NCBI GenBank assembly: GCA_046735215.1
Contig: JBKPSV010000155.1
Coordinates: forward strand, 1 to 14,715
Source of the DNA: JAMXLO01 sp046735215
GTDB taxonomy: Bacteria > Pseudomonadota > Alphaproteobacteria > Acetobacterales > Acetobacteraceae
DNA length: 14,715 bases
Reading direction: 5' to 3'
In this document: positions 6,991 through 13,256 of the stretch, one piece after another
Position numbering within the stretch: the stretch's first letter is position 1
Layout: each line of letters opens with the position of its first letter
The notes under the pieces: generated by a model
What the model saw: the letters and a program-made list of their open reading frames with translations, nothing else
Database searches by the model: none
Told to the model about the DNA's origin: nothing
Position numbers and translations under genes: made by a program

Positions 6991-8097
6991 ATGAATTCGC
7001 TGCAACGCGCGCCGCGGTGCTTGCTCGCAATGGCAGGCAGAGACGACAATGCCGCCATGCAGCCTCGGCCCATCCATGCTCCGGTCGAACCTGCGGCGTA
7101 TCCGGCGGGTGAAGCCCGGCGGTTCTCCGGGGCTGCCTTCGCGGCACTGGATCTCGGCACCAATAACTGCCGCATGCTGGTCGCCGCGCCTTGGGGCGAC
7201 AGTTTCCGCGTGCTGGACAGTTTCAGCCGGATCGTCCGGTTGGGCGAGGGCTTGCATAGTACTGGCCGGCTGTGTCCGGAAGCCATGGAGCGGGCGCTGA
7301 TCGCACTCCGCGCCTGCGCTGCGCGGCTGGAGCGCCGGCCGGTGCGCAGGTTGCGGGCGGTAGCGACCGAGGCGTGTCGCCGGGCCGCCAACGGCGCTGC
7401 ATTCCTTGCCCGGGTGAAGCAGGAGACCGGGCTCGATATCGGCGTGATTTCGTCCCGCGAGGAAGTCGAACTGGCGCTGGAGAGCTGTTCGCCGCTGCTC
7501 GTCGGATGTGGGCGCCGAGCGCTGCTGTTCGACATAGGCGGCGGGTCAACCGAACTGGCCTGGGTACGGCTTGGCCCGAACGGGCGGACGGAACTGATCG
7601 GCTATGCCTCGCTGCCGGTCGGCGTGGTGACCTTGGCCGAGAGGTTTGGCGAGGCTGGTTTCGACCCTGATGGCTTCGACTCGATGGTTAATGACGTCGT
7701 TGCCCGGCTGCAGAGCTTCGAGGCGGTGCATTGCATCGGCCGCGAGATCCGCGAGGGCGGCGTGCAGTTGCTGGGTACCAGCGGCACAGTGACGACCTTG
7801 GCCGGCGTGGCGCTGGGGCTGGCGCGCTATCGCCGACCGTTGGTGGATGGCACCGTGCTGACTGCCGAAGCCGCCCACGCCGCGCTGGTCAGTCTGCGTG
7901 AACTGGGGCGCGCCGGCCTCGAGGCGCATCCCTGCGTCGGGCGGGAGCGTGTGGAGTTCGTGCTGCCCGGCTGTGCGGTATTCGCTGCCTTGGTGCGGAT
8001 GTGGCCTGCACCACGGGTTACCGTGGCGGACCGTGGGCTCCGCGAAGGGATGCTGCTGCGAATGATCCGGAGCGACCGTCGGCGCGGCCGCGGGTGA
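6991..8097 (+). CDS. Ppx/GppA family phosphatase
   Basis: The protein has 368 residues and belongs to the exopolyphosphatase / guanosine pentaphosphate phosphohydrolase family of the actin-like ATPase superfamily, which hydrolyses polyphosphate and/or pppGpp in the cytoplasm. Nucleotide-binding motifs are clear: ALDLGTNNCRML (52-63), LFDIGGGSTELAW (179-191) and LLGTSGTVTTLAG (260-272). It is a short form with only the Ppx-GppA core and no C-terminal HD-like domain of the longer enzymes. The first 45 residues are not conserved-looking, so an internal start (Met14 or Met23) is possible, but AGAGGT just before 6991 supports the chosen start. It overlaps rlmE by 4 bases (GTGA), implying translational coupling; this pairing is common in alphaproteobacteria. 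Which of the two substrates it prefers cannot be told. Confidence 0.93.
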   Translation: MNSLQRAPRCLLAMAGRDDNAAMQPRPIHAPVEPAAYPAGEARRFSGAAFAALDLGTNNCRMLVAAPWGDSFRVLDSFSRIVRLGEGLHSTGRLCPEAMERALIALRACAARLERRPVRRLRAVATEACRRAANGAAFLARVKQETGLDIGVISSREEVELALESCSPLLVGCGRRALLFDIGGGSTELAWVRLGPNGRTELIGYASLPVGVVTLAERFGEAGFDPDGFDSMVNDVVARLQSFEAVHCIGREIREGGVQLLGTSGTVTTLAGVALGLARYRRPLVDGTVLTAEAAHAALVSLRELGRAGLEAHPCVGRERVEFVLPGCAVFAALVRMWPAPRVTVADRGLREGMLLRMIRSDRRRGRG

Positions 8098-8771
8098 AAG
8101 ATCGGCGACCAACCGCGCCGCGCGGTTTGTCGGTGGCCGTGCGCACCGCCAAGGGGCGCAGTGCCGCCTCGCAACGCTGGCTAGCTCGGCAGCTCAACGA
8201 TCCTTATGTGGCGGCCGCGAGACAGCAGGGATGGCGCTCGCGGGCTGCATTCAAGCTGACGGAGCTCGACGAGAGGTTTCGATTGATCAGGCGCGGGGCC
8301 CACGTCGTTGATCTCGGCGCCGCGCCCGGCGGATGGACCCAGGTTGCCGTGCGGCGCGGGGCGACGCGAGTGATCGGTGTCGACCTGTTGCCGGTCGACC
8401 CGGTGCCGGGCGCTGTGATGTTGCAAGGCGACTTCACCGATCCCGAACTGCAGCAGCGGCTGATCGTCGAACTCGGTGGCAAGGCGGATCTGGTTCTATC
8501 CGACATGGCCCCCAACACGACCGGCCACGCTGCCACCGATCATCTGCGCATCGTGGCGCTGGCCGAGAACGCGCTGGCCTTCGCACTCGACGTGCTGGCT
8601 GACGGCGGCGGGTTTGTCGCCAAGGTGTTCCAGGGGGGCGCCGAGAAGACGATGCTGGACATGCTCAAGCGGCACTTCGCCTCGGTCCGGCACGCCAAGC
8701 CGCCGGCGAGCCGCAAAGAGTCGAGTGAGCTCTATGTAGTGGCGACCGGCTTCCGGCTCAGTCCAGGGTGA
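8094..8771 (+). CDS. rlmE: 23S rRNA (uridine-2'-O-)-methyltransferase RlmE (FtsJ/RrmJ)
   Basis: RlmE transfers a methyl group from SAM to the 2'-OH of U2552 (E. coli numbering) in the A-loop of 23S rRNA, a late step in 50S assembly. With the GTG at 8094 the protein has 225 residues, close to family size. The SAM-binding loop VVDLGAAPGGWTQ is at 71-83, and the catalytic K-D-K-E tetrad is present: Lys54 (SRAAFKL), Asp137 (LSDMAPNTTG), Lys177 (GGFVAKVFQGG) and Glu212 (SSELYVVATGF). I chose the GTG start because it overlaps the ppx/gppA stop as GTGA; the frame is open further upstream, but that part is only a shadow of the ppx/gppA gene. The 3' end overlaps the convergent downstream gene by 14 bp. 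Confidence 0.95.
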   Translation: MKDRRPTAPRGLSVAVRTAKGRSAASQRWLARQLNDPYVAAARQQGWRSRAAFKLTELDERFRLIRRGAHVVDLGAAPGGWTQVAVRRGATRVIGVDLLPVDPVPGAVMLQGDFTDPELQQRLIVELGGKADLVLSDMAPNTTGHAATDHLRIVALAENALAFALDVLADGGGFVAKVFQGGAEKTMLDMLKRHFASVRHAKPPASRKESSELYVVATGFRLSPG

Positions 8772-9195
8772 GTGGTGCGCCGTCGAGGTCCTCGGCTCGC
8801 TCCACCTTGATCAGCACTGCAAAGCCCTTCTTGTCCGGATCGCGGTCCTTCTCGGGCTGCACCAGTCGGCGCCAAACCTCCTCGTATTGCGGCCCCGACT
8901 TGATCACCTGTGCCGTGCCGTAGAACCGGGCGATACCGCCCTTCGGCAGCACGCCGTCAGCGCGTAGCTGCGGCTTGCGAAAGTATACCGTCACCTTCGT
9001 GCCGTCGCGCAGCGCCGCAGTGGTCGAGCCCTTGCCGCGCTCCCACAGCGCGATGTGGTCATCGTCGAACACCATGGTGCTGCCGCGTGGCGTGATCTGC
9101 GCGTAGCCGTTCGGCAGCACCGAGCCGACCAGACAGACGTGCTCGGGAAAGGCCGAATTGATATGCGGCTGCAGGCTCTTGGGTATGCTTGGCAC
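8758..9195 (-). CDS. Pyridoxamine 5'-phosphate oxidase family protein (FMN-binding split barrel)
   Basis: This 145-residue protein shows the split-barrel flavin/F420-binding family pattern: LVGSVLPNGYAQITPRGSTMVFDDDHIALWERGKGST at about 22-58, followed by VTVYFRKPQ and IARFYGTAQVI strands. Such proteins bind FMN and include PNPOx, heme-utilisation and general stress proteins; this one is too divergent to name a substrate. The start is the GTG at 9193-9195 with GGAG (minus strand, 9203-9206) seven bases upstream. The longer frame to 9291 lacks a ribosome site and runs through the terminator of the upstream gene. Its 3' end overlaps rlmE tail-to-tail by 14 bp. Confidence 0.88.
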   Translation of the reverse strand: MPSIPKSLQPHINSAFPEHVCLVGSVLPNGYAQITPRGSTMVFDDDHIALWERGKGSTTAALRDGTKVTVYFRKPQLRADGVLPKGGIARFYGTAQVIKSGPQYEEVWRRLVQPEKDRDPDKKGFAVLIKVERAEDLDGAPLTLD

Positions 9196-9241
9196 TTTCT
9201 TGCTCCGCGTCGTTTTGCCGGGAGCGTAAGCAAAGTCGCTC

Positions 9242-9283
9242 AGAAGAAAAGGGCATGGCCCGCCTGTCCAGCGAGCCACGCCC
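9242..9283 (-). terminator. Intrinsic terminator of the small secreted-protein gene
   Basis: Reading the minus strand, GGGCGTGGC (9283-9275) pairs with GCCATGCCC (9259-9251) through one G-U pair to give a 9-bp GC-rich stem, immediately followed by TTTTCTTCT (9250-9242). It starts 8 bases after the stop codon of the 9292-9555 gene and separates that gene from the split-barrel gene downstream. Confidence 0.85.
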
Positions 9284-9291
9284 GATTGCAA

Positions 9292-9555
9292 TCAGCGATA
9301 GTAATACCGGTAAGAGTTGTAGCCATAATATGGGTTGTGGTGTTCACGCCACTCGCGATGGCGCCATTCGCGCTGAGCCTCCCAACGCCGGTGCTGGCGC
9401 CATTGGCAGCGCGGCCCGCAATAGCCCCAGTCCGCCTGCTGCACGGCGGATGTGTCGATGGCCGGGGCCGGGATACGGGGTGCGGCCGAGGCGCCAACAG
9501 AACTCAGGCCGATCAGGCCGGTGGTGGCGGCGAGTGCAATCAGGATCTTGCGCAC
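9292..9555 (-). CDS. Small secreted Arg/Trp/Tyr-rich protein (87 aa)
   Basis: The start is the GTG at 9553-9555, with a perfect GGAGGT (minus strand, 9563-9568) seven bases upstream; longer in-frame versions have no ribosome site. Residues 1-24 are a typical Sec signal peptide (MRKILIALAATTGLIGL... ending ASA before APR). The mature part has one Cys pair (YCGPRC), an Arg/Trp/His-rich helix (WRQHRRWEAQREWRHREWREHH) and a Tyr-rich tail (YYGYNSYRYYYR). Small exported proteins with this make-up are frequent in alphaproteobacteria but have no established function. It is a single gene with its own terminator and is divergent from the proline-rich micro-ORF. Confidence 0.82.
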   Translation of the reverse strand: MRKILIALAATTGLIGLSSVGASAAPRIPAPAIDTSAVQQADWGYCGPRCQWRQHRRWEAQREWRHREWREHHNPYYGYNSYRYYYR

Positions 9556-9630
9556 GGTTCGGACCTCCCTGTTCGTGCAATGACCTGACGGTGAGGGCGG
9601 TTGGCGACGGATTGGCGGCGGCATCGCGGC

Positions 9631-9656
9631 GGAACTTTGGTGCCGGCTGAAATGTT
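9631..9656 (+). promoter_or_regulatory. Candidate EcfG-type (general stress) promoter
   Basis: GGAAC (9631-9635) and TGTT (9653-9656) are spaced by 17 bases, resembling the GGAAC-N16/17-CGTT consensus of the alphaproteobacterial general-stress sigma factor. It lies 24 bp before the ATG of the 43-residue micro-ORF and points toward it. One mismatch in the -10 element leaves it tentative. Confidence 0.45.
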
Positions 9657-9680
9657 TGTAATGGGATGGAGCGAGGAAAG

Positions 9681-9812
9681 ATGAACTTCCAGCGGCCACC
9701 CGGCCCACCACCAGGCCCTCATCCGGATCCCAATCCGGCACCACCACCGCCGATCGTATTGCCCCCACGGCCAGATCCGCGTCCGCCGGAGCCGATGCCC
9801 ACTCCGCTCTAG
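9681..9812 (+). CDS. Proline-rich micro-protein (43 aa)
   Basis: An ATG with GAGGA (9673-9677) just upstream opens a 43-codon frame ending in TAG at 9810-9812. About half the residues are proline (MNFQRPPGPPPGPHPDPNPA, later PPPPIVLPPRPDPRPPEP), so a polyproline-type extended chain is expected. No signal peptide, membrane segment or Cys is present. The good ribosome site, the candidate stress promoter and the clean stop argue for a real gene. Runs of proline codons would make translation depend on EF-P, so a leader-peptide role is possible, but the next gene starts 100 bp downstream. Confidence 0.6.
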   Translation: MNFQRPPGPPPGPHPDPNPAPPPPIVLPPRPDPRPPEPMPTPL

Positions 9813-9820
9813 CTGTAACG

Positions 9821-9833
9821 GCGAGCGGCTCGC
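9821..9833. other. Small stem-loop after the proline-rich ORF
   Basis: GCGAG and CTCGC pair around a CGG loop nine bases after the stop codon. No T-tract follows, so only a weak attenuator or terminator can be suggested. Confidence 0.25.
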
Positions 9834-9912
9834 TACCGCGCCGGCATACTCAGTTGCGACAAAACGCTGAGCCTCATGATGCGTTTGGGTGATTTGGCAA
9901 AGGAGCATCTCC

Positions 9913-10074
9913 ATGAAGCAGCCGAATACCGAAGAGACCGTGCGCCACACCGACGATCAGCAGAACACCGGCACGCACAAAAAGCCGGGTGCGCCGGACG
10001 AAAAGGGCGCGGATCGGTTTGGTGGCAGCCGCGCAGGCAGCGAGAATGTCGAGCCGACGCGCAAGGAGCGCTGA
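9913..10074 (+). CDS. Small hydrophilic, probably disordered protein (53 aa)
   Basis: AAGGAG (9900-9905) lies seven bases upstream of the ATG at 9913; this beats the in-frame ATG at 9889, which has no ribosome site. The protein (MKQPNTEETVRHTDDQQNTG..., ending EPTRKER) is almost entirely polar and charged, has Gly/Pro in the middle, lacks hydrophobic segments and should be intrinsically disordered. I do not recognise it. Small hydrophilic proteins of this kind are often stress-induced. It lies downstream of the proline-rich micro-ORF on the same strand and could share its transcript. Confidence 0.6.
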   Translation: MKQPNTEETVRHTDDQQNTGTHKKPGAPDEKGADRFGGSRAGSENVEPTRKER

Positions 10075-10099
10075 CCCGTGGCCGCCGAACGATAGCTGC

Positions 10100-10139
10100 C
10101 GGCCATCCGTTGCCGCCGACTGCGGTGACCGGATGGCCG
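10100..10139. terminator. Long hairpin between convergent genes, candidate bidirectional terminator
   Basis: CGGCCATCCG (10100-10109) pairs with CGGATGGCCG (10130-10139), and an inner CCGC/GCGG stem (10113-10116 and 10122-10125) extends it. It lies in the 90-bp gap between the convergent ends at 10074 and 10165. No T-tract is present on either side, so termination is suggested by position and stem strength only. Confidence 0.5.
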
Positions 10140-10164
10140 CACGAGCAGGCCCTGGTAGGATCGT

Positions 10165-10710
10165 TCAGGCGGTGGCGCTGAGACGCGAGGCCATCTGCTG
10201 TTTGAACTGCTCGATCGGCATGAAGCCCGGATCCTGACGGCAGGCCTCTTCGGTTTCGCGGAGGATCTGCTCATCCGACTTACCAAGATCGAGCGGTTTG
10301 CCGTGCGGCTGCGGGACGTGGAAAGGCGTATCGAGATACGCCTCGACGGTGTTTCCCTCGGGATCCTTGAAGTAGATCGACCAGGCGTTGCCGTGGCTGA
10401 CCGGCCGCATCTCGGTCGCGCCAAGCGCCAGGGCGCGATGGTGCACCTCGCGCAGGTCCGACAGCGAGTCGACCATGAACGACATTTGCTGGATCGGATT
10501 GAACCCCGTGGTGTCGGGCCGGCCGCTGACCAGTACGAGCTGATGGTGGTTTTCGGGATTGCCGCTCATGAACGTCAGGTGCATGCCGGCGCGGCCCTCG
10601 CCCTGGTCGGTCACCATCAGGCCAAGAACCTCGGTGTAGAAGCGCTCCATATTCGAACGGTCGTGCACATAGATGCCCATATGGGCCAGTCGCGCGTGGA
10701 TATTCAGCAT
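10165..10710 (-). CDS. VOC family (glyoxalase / extradiol dioxygenase-like) protein
   Basis: This 181-residue protein has the paired beta-alpha-beta-beta-beta modules of the vicinal oxygen chelate superfamily: HMGIYVHDRSNMERFYTEVLGL (10-31) and QMSFMVDSLSDLREVHHRALALG (75-97), ending DPEGNTVEAYLD. Candidate metal ligands are His10, His56 (ENHHQLVLV) and Glu123. The position that is usually His at the start of the second module is Gln/Met (75-76), so it is not a standard extradiol dioxygenase. The ATG at 10708-10710 is preceded by GAGGA on the minus strand. It is divergent from the dehydrogenase gene 140 bp away and may share its regulation. Substrate unknown. Confidence 0.87.
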   Translation of the reverse strand: MLNIHARLAHMGIYVHDRSNMERFYTEVLGLMVTDQGEGRAGMHLTFMSGNPENHHQLVLVSGRPDTTGFNPIQQMSFMVDSLSDLREVHHRALALGATEMRPVSHGNAWSIYFKDPEGNTVEAYLDTPFHVPQPHGKPLDLGKSDEQILRETEEACRQDPGFMPIEQFKQQMASRLSATA

Positions 10711-10850
10711 GCTCCATTCCTCCTGAGTACAGCGTCGTCCAGGTTGGTTGCTCGCGCAAGCAAATGCCTCAATGAGCAGCAAGAGGCGAACGCTTCCGCC
10801 ATTCGGCTGGGTACGCCATGCTGTCCGTCAGATAGGTTGGGGAAACAGTA

Positions 10851-11729
10851 ATGAAGGTTGGCTTCATCGGCGTCGGAAACATGGGCGGCCCCATGTGTCG
10901 CAATATCATTCGCAACACCAACCACGACGTGGTGGTATTCGACCTCAATCAGGCGGCGATCAAGGCGTGTACGGAGCTGGGAGCCAGTGCCGGCGCATCG
11001 GTACAGCAGGTGGCTGCGGATTGCGACGTAGTGTTCACCTCACTGCCAATGCCGCGCAATGTCGAGGAAGTCGCCGCCGGCATTGCTGCCAGCGCCAAGC
11101 CCGGCACGGTATATATCGACCTTTCGACCAATTCGCCCGGCACGGCGCGCCGGGTCAACGAGCAGATGCATGCCAAAGGTATCCAGATGCTCGAGGCGCC
11201 CGTTTCGGGCGGAGTGCCACGAGCGACCGACGGCACGATCGTCATAATGGTGGGTGGCGACACGGCGCTGTTCGATGCGCAGTTGCCGCTGCTGAAATCC
11301 TTCAGCGGCGAGGTGGTGCACGTGGGCGAGGTCGGCATGGGCTCGGTCGCCAAGCTGGTCAACAACATGCTGGCTTTCTGCAATGCAGCAGCAGCGGCCG
11401 AAGCACTGACAATCGGCACCATGGCGGGCATCGATCTGCACAAGCTGCAGCAGGTGATCAGCAACGCCAGCGGGAACTCCTCGGCGTTTCGCAACATCTC
11501 GGAAAAGGCGTTCAAGCGGGAGTTCGCTGCGACCTTCGCCCTTGACCTGGCGCACAAGGACCTGCGCCTCGCGCTGGAGCTGGCCGATGAGCTAGGGGTG
11601 CCGGGGATGATTGCGCCCCAGGTGATGAACCTGATGCGTATCGCGCGTGCCAAGGGAATGGGCGGCGACGACAGCAGCTCGGTCATTCGTGTCTATGAGC
11701 AGGCGCTCGGCAAGGAAGTGCGACCCTGA
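10851..11729 (+). CDS. NAD(P)-dependent 3-hydroxyisobutyrate dehydrogenase family oxidoreductase
   Basis: This 292-residue beta-hydroxyacid dehydrogenase oxidises a 3-hydroxy acid (or reduces the corresponding semialdehyde) with a nicotinamide cofactor. Seen in the translation: the Rossmann fingerprint GFIGVGNMGGPM (4-15), an acidic Asp31 at the end of beta-2 (VVFDLN) that favours NAD over NADP, the substrate-binding segment EAPVSGGVPRATDGT (115-129), catalytic Lys168 in GSVAKLVNNM and Lys236 in AHKDLRLA. Length is normal for the family. GGGGA lies eight bases before the ATG. Tartronate semialdehyde reductase or a related enzyme is possible; the exact substrate cannot be named. The divergent VOC gene suggests a small catabolic pair. 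Confidence 0.92.
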   Translation: MKVGFIGVGNMGGPMCRNIIRNTNHDVVVFDLNQAAIKACTELGASAGASVQQVAADCDVVFTSLPMPRNVEEVAAGIAASAKPGTVYIDLSTNSPGTARRVNEQMHAKGIQMLEAPVSGGVPRATDGTIVIMVGGDTALFDAQLPLLKSFSGEVVHVGEVGMGSVAKLVNNMLAFCNAAAAAEALTIGTMAGIDLHKLQQVISNASGNSSAFRNISEKAFKREFAATFALDLAHKDLRLALELADELGVPGMIAPQVMNLMRIARAKGMGGDDSSSVIRVYEQALGKEVRP

Positions 11730-11828
11730 CGCATTATGCGCAACTAACCCACTATAGTATGCACATAAACAAACCGCGAGCGGACCGTACCAGGACTTCA
11801 GATACTTTTCTAACGCTCGTATGCGTTT

Positions 11829-11863
11829 ATTTGCTTCCATGAGCGGCATGGAACGCCGCAAAT
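11829..11863 (+). promoter_or_regulatory. Leader hairpin upstream of the response regulator
   Basis: ATTTGC-TTCCATG (11829-11841) pairs with CATGGAA (11847-11853) and, after a 4-base bulge, GCAAAT (11858-11863), giving 13 base pairs around an AGCGG loop. The structure ends 14 bases before the ATG at 11878, adjoining the GGGGG-containing ribosome site, so it could affect translation or be a protein-binding dyad. No T-tract follows. Confidence 0.5.
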
Positions 11864-11877
11864 GAGACGGGGGCGCA

Positions 11878-12252
11878 ATGGACAGTAGGCCACAAAAAAG
11901 GATTCTTGTCGTAGAGGACGATCCGCTTGTTTCCGAGGTGGTGATCGACGCGCTTGATGGGCTCTACGATACCAGTCGCGCCGAGAATTCGGCCGACGCG
12001 ATGGTGGCGCTGCGGGCGGGGGGCATCGACGCGATGCTGCTCGACTGCACCTTGCCAGGCGGGCTTGACCCGCTGCTTGTGCCGCTGGCGGATGGGCAGG
12101 GTATTCCTGTCATCCTAATGTCTGGCCATCCCGACATGATGGAGCGGGTGCCTGGCGCGCAACGGCCGTGTATTCAGAAGCCGTTTAGCCTGACCGCGCT
12201 GTTGGCGACGATCGAGAGTGTTGTACCCTCCGCGGGTGCGAGCGCGGCCTGA
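11878..12252 (+). CDS. Stand-alone response regulator receiver protein
   Basis: The 124 residues are a single CheY-like receiver domain with no output domain. The acidic pocket is Glu13-Asp14 (VVEDDP), the phospho-acceptor is Asp56 (LLDCTLPGG), the switch Ser is 82 (LMSGHP) and the conserved Lys is 101 (IQKPF). The short alpha-3/alpha-4 region (GGLDPLLVPLADGQG) is typical of the small single-domain regulators common in alphaproteobacteria. The ATG is preceded by a GGGGG-rich site. It converges with a second receiver-only gene 11 bp away. No histidine kinase is in the window, so the partner is unknown. Confidence 0.9.
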   Translation: MDSRPQKRILVVEDDPLVSEVVIDALDGLYDTSRAENSADAMVALRAGGIDAMLLDCTLPGGLDPLLVPLADGQGIPVILMSGHPDMMERVPGAQRPCIQKPFSLTALLATIESVVPSAGASAA

Positions 12253-12263
12253 GGTTGATGGCG

Positions 12264-12653
12264 CTACGGTTCGAGCAGGTGATGCAGCGCTGATACCAGC
12301 GCGCGGGCCGGGAACGGCTTGGCCAGAAACTCTTCAGTCGGCGGCGGACGCTGCAGGCCGCTTACGAACAGCACCTTGAGCTCGGGATGCATCTGTCGTG
12401 CGCGACTGGCGAAGGCCACGCCGTCGAGCCGCGGCATCGCTATGTCGGTGACGACGACCGAGATGTCCGGGTGCTCCCGCAGCACCTTCAGGCCTTCCTC
12501 GCCGTTCGAGGCTTGGTAGACATGGTCGCATAAGTCTTCCAGTACTTCGGCGACGGTCTCGCGAACCAAGTCGTCGTCGTCAACAACCATACCAATCGGC
12601 TGCATGGAATACGTGCTCTTCATTCTGAGGCCGTCAAACGTGTGTCCTATCAT
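12264..12653 (-). CDS. Stand-alone response regulator receiver protein
   Basis: This is a second single receiver domain (up to 129 residues). The acidic pocket is in VVDDDDLV (24-30 from the longest start), the phospho-acceptor is Asp70 (VVVTDIAMPRLDG), the switch Ser is 98 (LFVSGLQ) and the Lys is 112 (LAKPF). The domain proper begins near residue 19, so an internal start at Met11 (12621-12623) or Met17 (12603-12605) is possible; none of the three has a strong ribosome site. There is no output domain. Sequence differs clearly from the convergent regulator at 11878-12252, so they are not recent duplicates. Confidence 0.88.
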   Translation of the reverse strand: MIGHTFDGLRMKSTYSMQPIGMVVDDDDLVRETVAEVLEDLCDHVYQASNGEEGLKVLREHPDISVVVTDIAMPRLDGVAFASRARQMHPELKVLFVSGLQRPPPTEEFLAKPFPARALVSALHHLLEP

Positions 12654-12868
12654 ACATCACCGAACCGACCAGGTCCCTCTGGCGTTGCTGAACATCGTTT
12701 ATGGACAAATGAAAATGTCCGCGATCTGTAGACGCTGTAATGCTACCCCCGAGCGATAAGCCCACCGGCGCTGCCGCAAAGCGGGCAATCCGGTGTCCCC
12801 TAGGGCAGTGCGACATAGGGCTCGCGTCGCGGGTGGGAAGCGCAGCTCACAACGTCGCATCTCCCAAA

Positions 12869-13141
12869 TCACGTTTTGGCGCGCAGCCTTGGGCTGCCGT
12901 CGCCTTCGTAGCGGCTTGGCCAGATCGCCTGTGGCGGCATCCCGATCGCCTCGGCAACCAACTTCTCCATCGCGGGCCACTGCTGCTTCAACGCCTTGCC
13001 CGCCGCCGTGGGGTGATAGCCATTTGCGACCGACAATCCCGCCAGATTGTGCCCGCGCTTCTTCAAGGCAGCGAGCACGTCCGCCGGGTGCCAGTCATCC
13101 GCTTCCGGCGGCCTGCTCTGGCGGCTGTCCCTTGCATTCAT
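12869..13141 (-). CDS. Ner/Nlp-type helix-turn-helix DNA-binding protein (90 aa)
   Basis: The segment DWHPADVLAALKKRGHNLAGLSVANGYHPTAAGKAL...WPAMEKLVAEAIGMPPQAIWPSRY (16-78) matches the Ner / Nlp (SfsB) winged or lambda-repressor-like HTH family: an N-terminal WHPADI-type motif, a variable recognition helix and a closing P..IWPSRY. Phage Mu Ner turns down early and repressor transcription; bacterial relatives act as regulators. The ATG at 13139-13141 is preceded by GGAGAG (minus strand, 13150-13155); the open frame to 13576 is only an antisense shadow of the repressor gene. It is divergent from an S24 repressor 115 bp away, as in Mu-like phages. A basic tail (RLRAKT) ends the protein. Confidence 0.86.
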   Translation of the reverse strand: MNARDSRQSRPPEADDWHPADVLAALKKRGHNLAGLSVANGYHPTAAGKALKQQWPAMEKLVAEAIGMPPQAIWPSRYEGDGSPRLRAKT

Positions 13142-13147
13142 GCCGCA

Positions 13148-13161
13148 TTCTCTCCAGAGAA
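13148..13161. promoter_or_regulatory. Palindrome overlapping the Ner-like gene ribosome site
   Basis: TTCTCT-CC-AGAGAA has 6-bp perfect arms and contains the GGAGAG ribosome site of the minus-strand gene. A protein bound here would be well placed to control the Ner-like gene; in RNA it could hide the site. Confidence 0.45.
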
Positions 13162-13168
13162 CTATGGT

Positions 13169-13180
13169 CGATTTGAATCG
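13169..13180. promoter_or_regulatory. Candidate operator CGATT-TG-AATCG
   Basis: Five-base perfect arms around a 2-base centre, within the divergent gap of the regulator pair. Confidence 0.35.
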
Positions 13181-13224
13181 CCTTGCTTGGCGGAACGTCG
13201 TGAAGGCGACCTCTTCCTGGCTCA

Positions 13225-13240
13225 AAAGTGTCGAGACTTT
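13225..13240. promoter_or_regulatory. Candidate repressor operator AAAGTGTCGAGACTTT
   Basis: A 16-bp palindrome matching its reverse complement at 14 of 16 positions. It lies 16 bp upstream of the repressor ATG, a position that suits autoregulation. Confidence 0.45.
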
Positions 13241-13256
13241 GAATGGTGCGCGACGG

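Noticed and set aside
8001..8093. Longer N-terminus for RlmE
   Set aside because: The added residues are a frame-shifted shadow of the ppx/gppA gene; the GTG at 8094 gives the usual length and a GTGA coupling.
9284..9293. Perfect 10-bp palindrome GATTGCAATC at the end of the secreted-protein gene
   Set aside because: It is short, overlaps the stop codon and lies next to a real terminator; nothing indicates a binding site.
10748..11545. 265-codon plus-strand frame overlapping the dehydrogenase
   Set aside because: It is an out-of-frame reading of a clear dehydrogenase gene and is Arg/Gly/Gln-rich noise.
11850..11877. GGAAC as a second EcfG promoter before the response regulator
   Set aside because: No GTT element lies at the required spacing, and the GGAAC is part of the leader hairpin.
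13047..13256. Extension of the repressor frame upstream of 13257
   Set aside because: It would run through the divergent promoter/operator region and into the Ner-like gene; the added residues do not resemble repressor N-termini.
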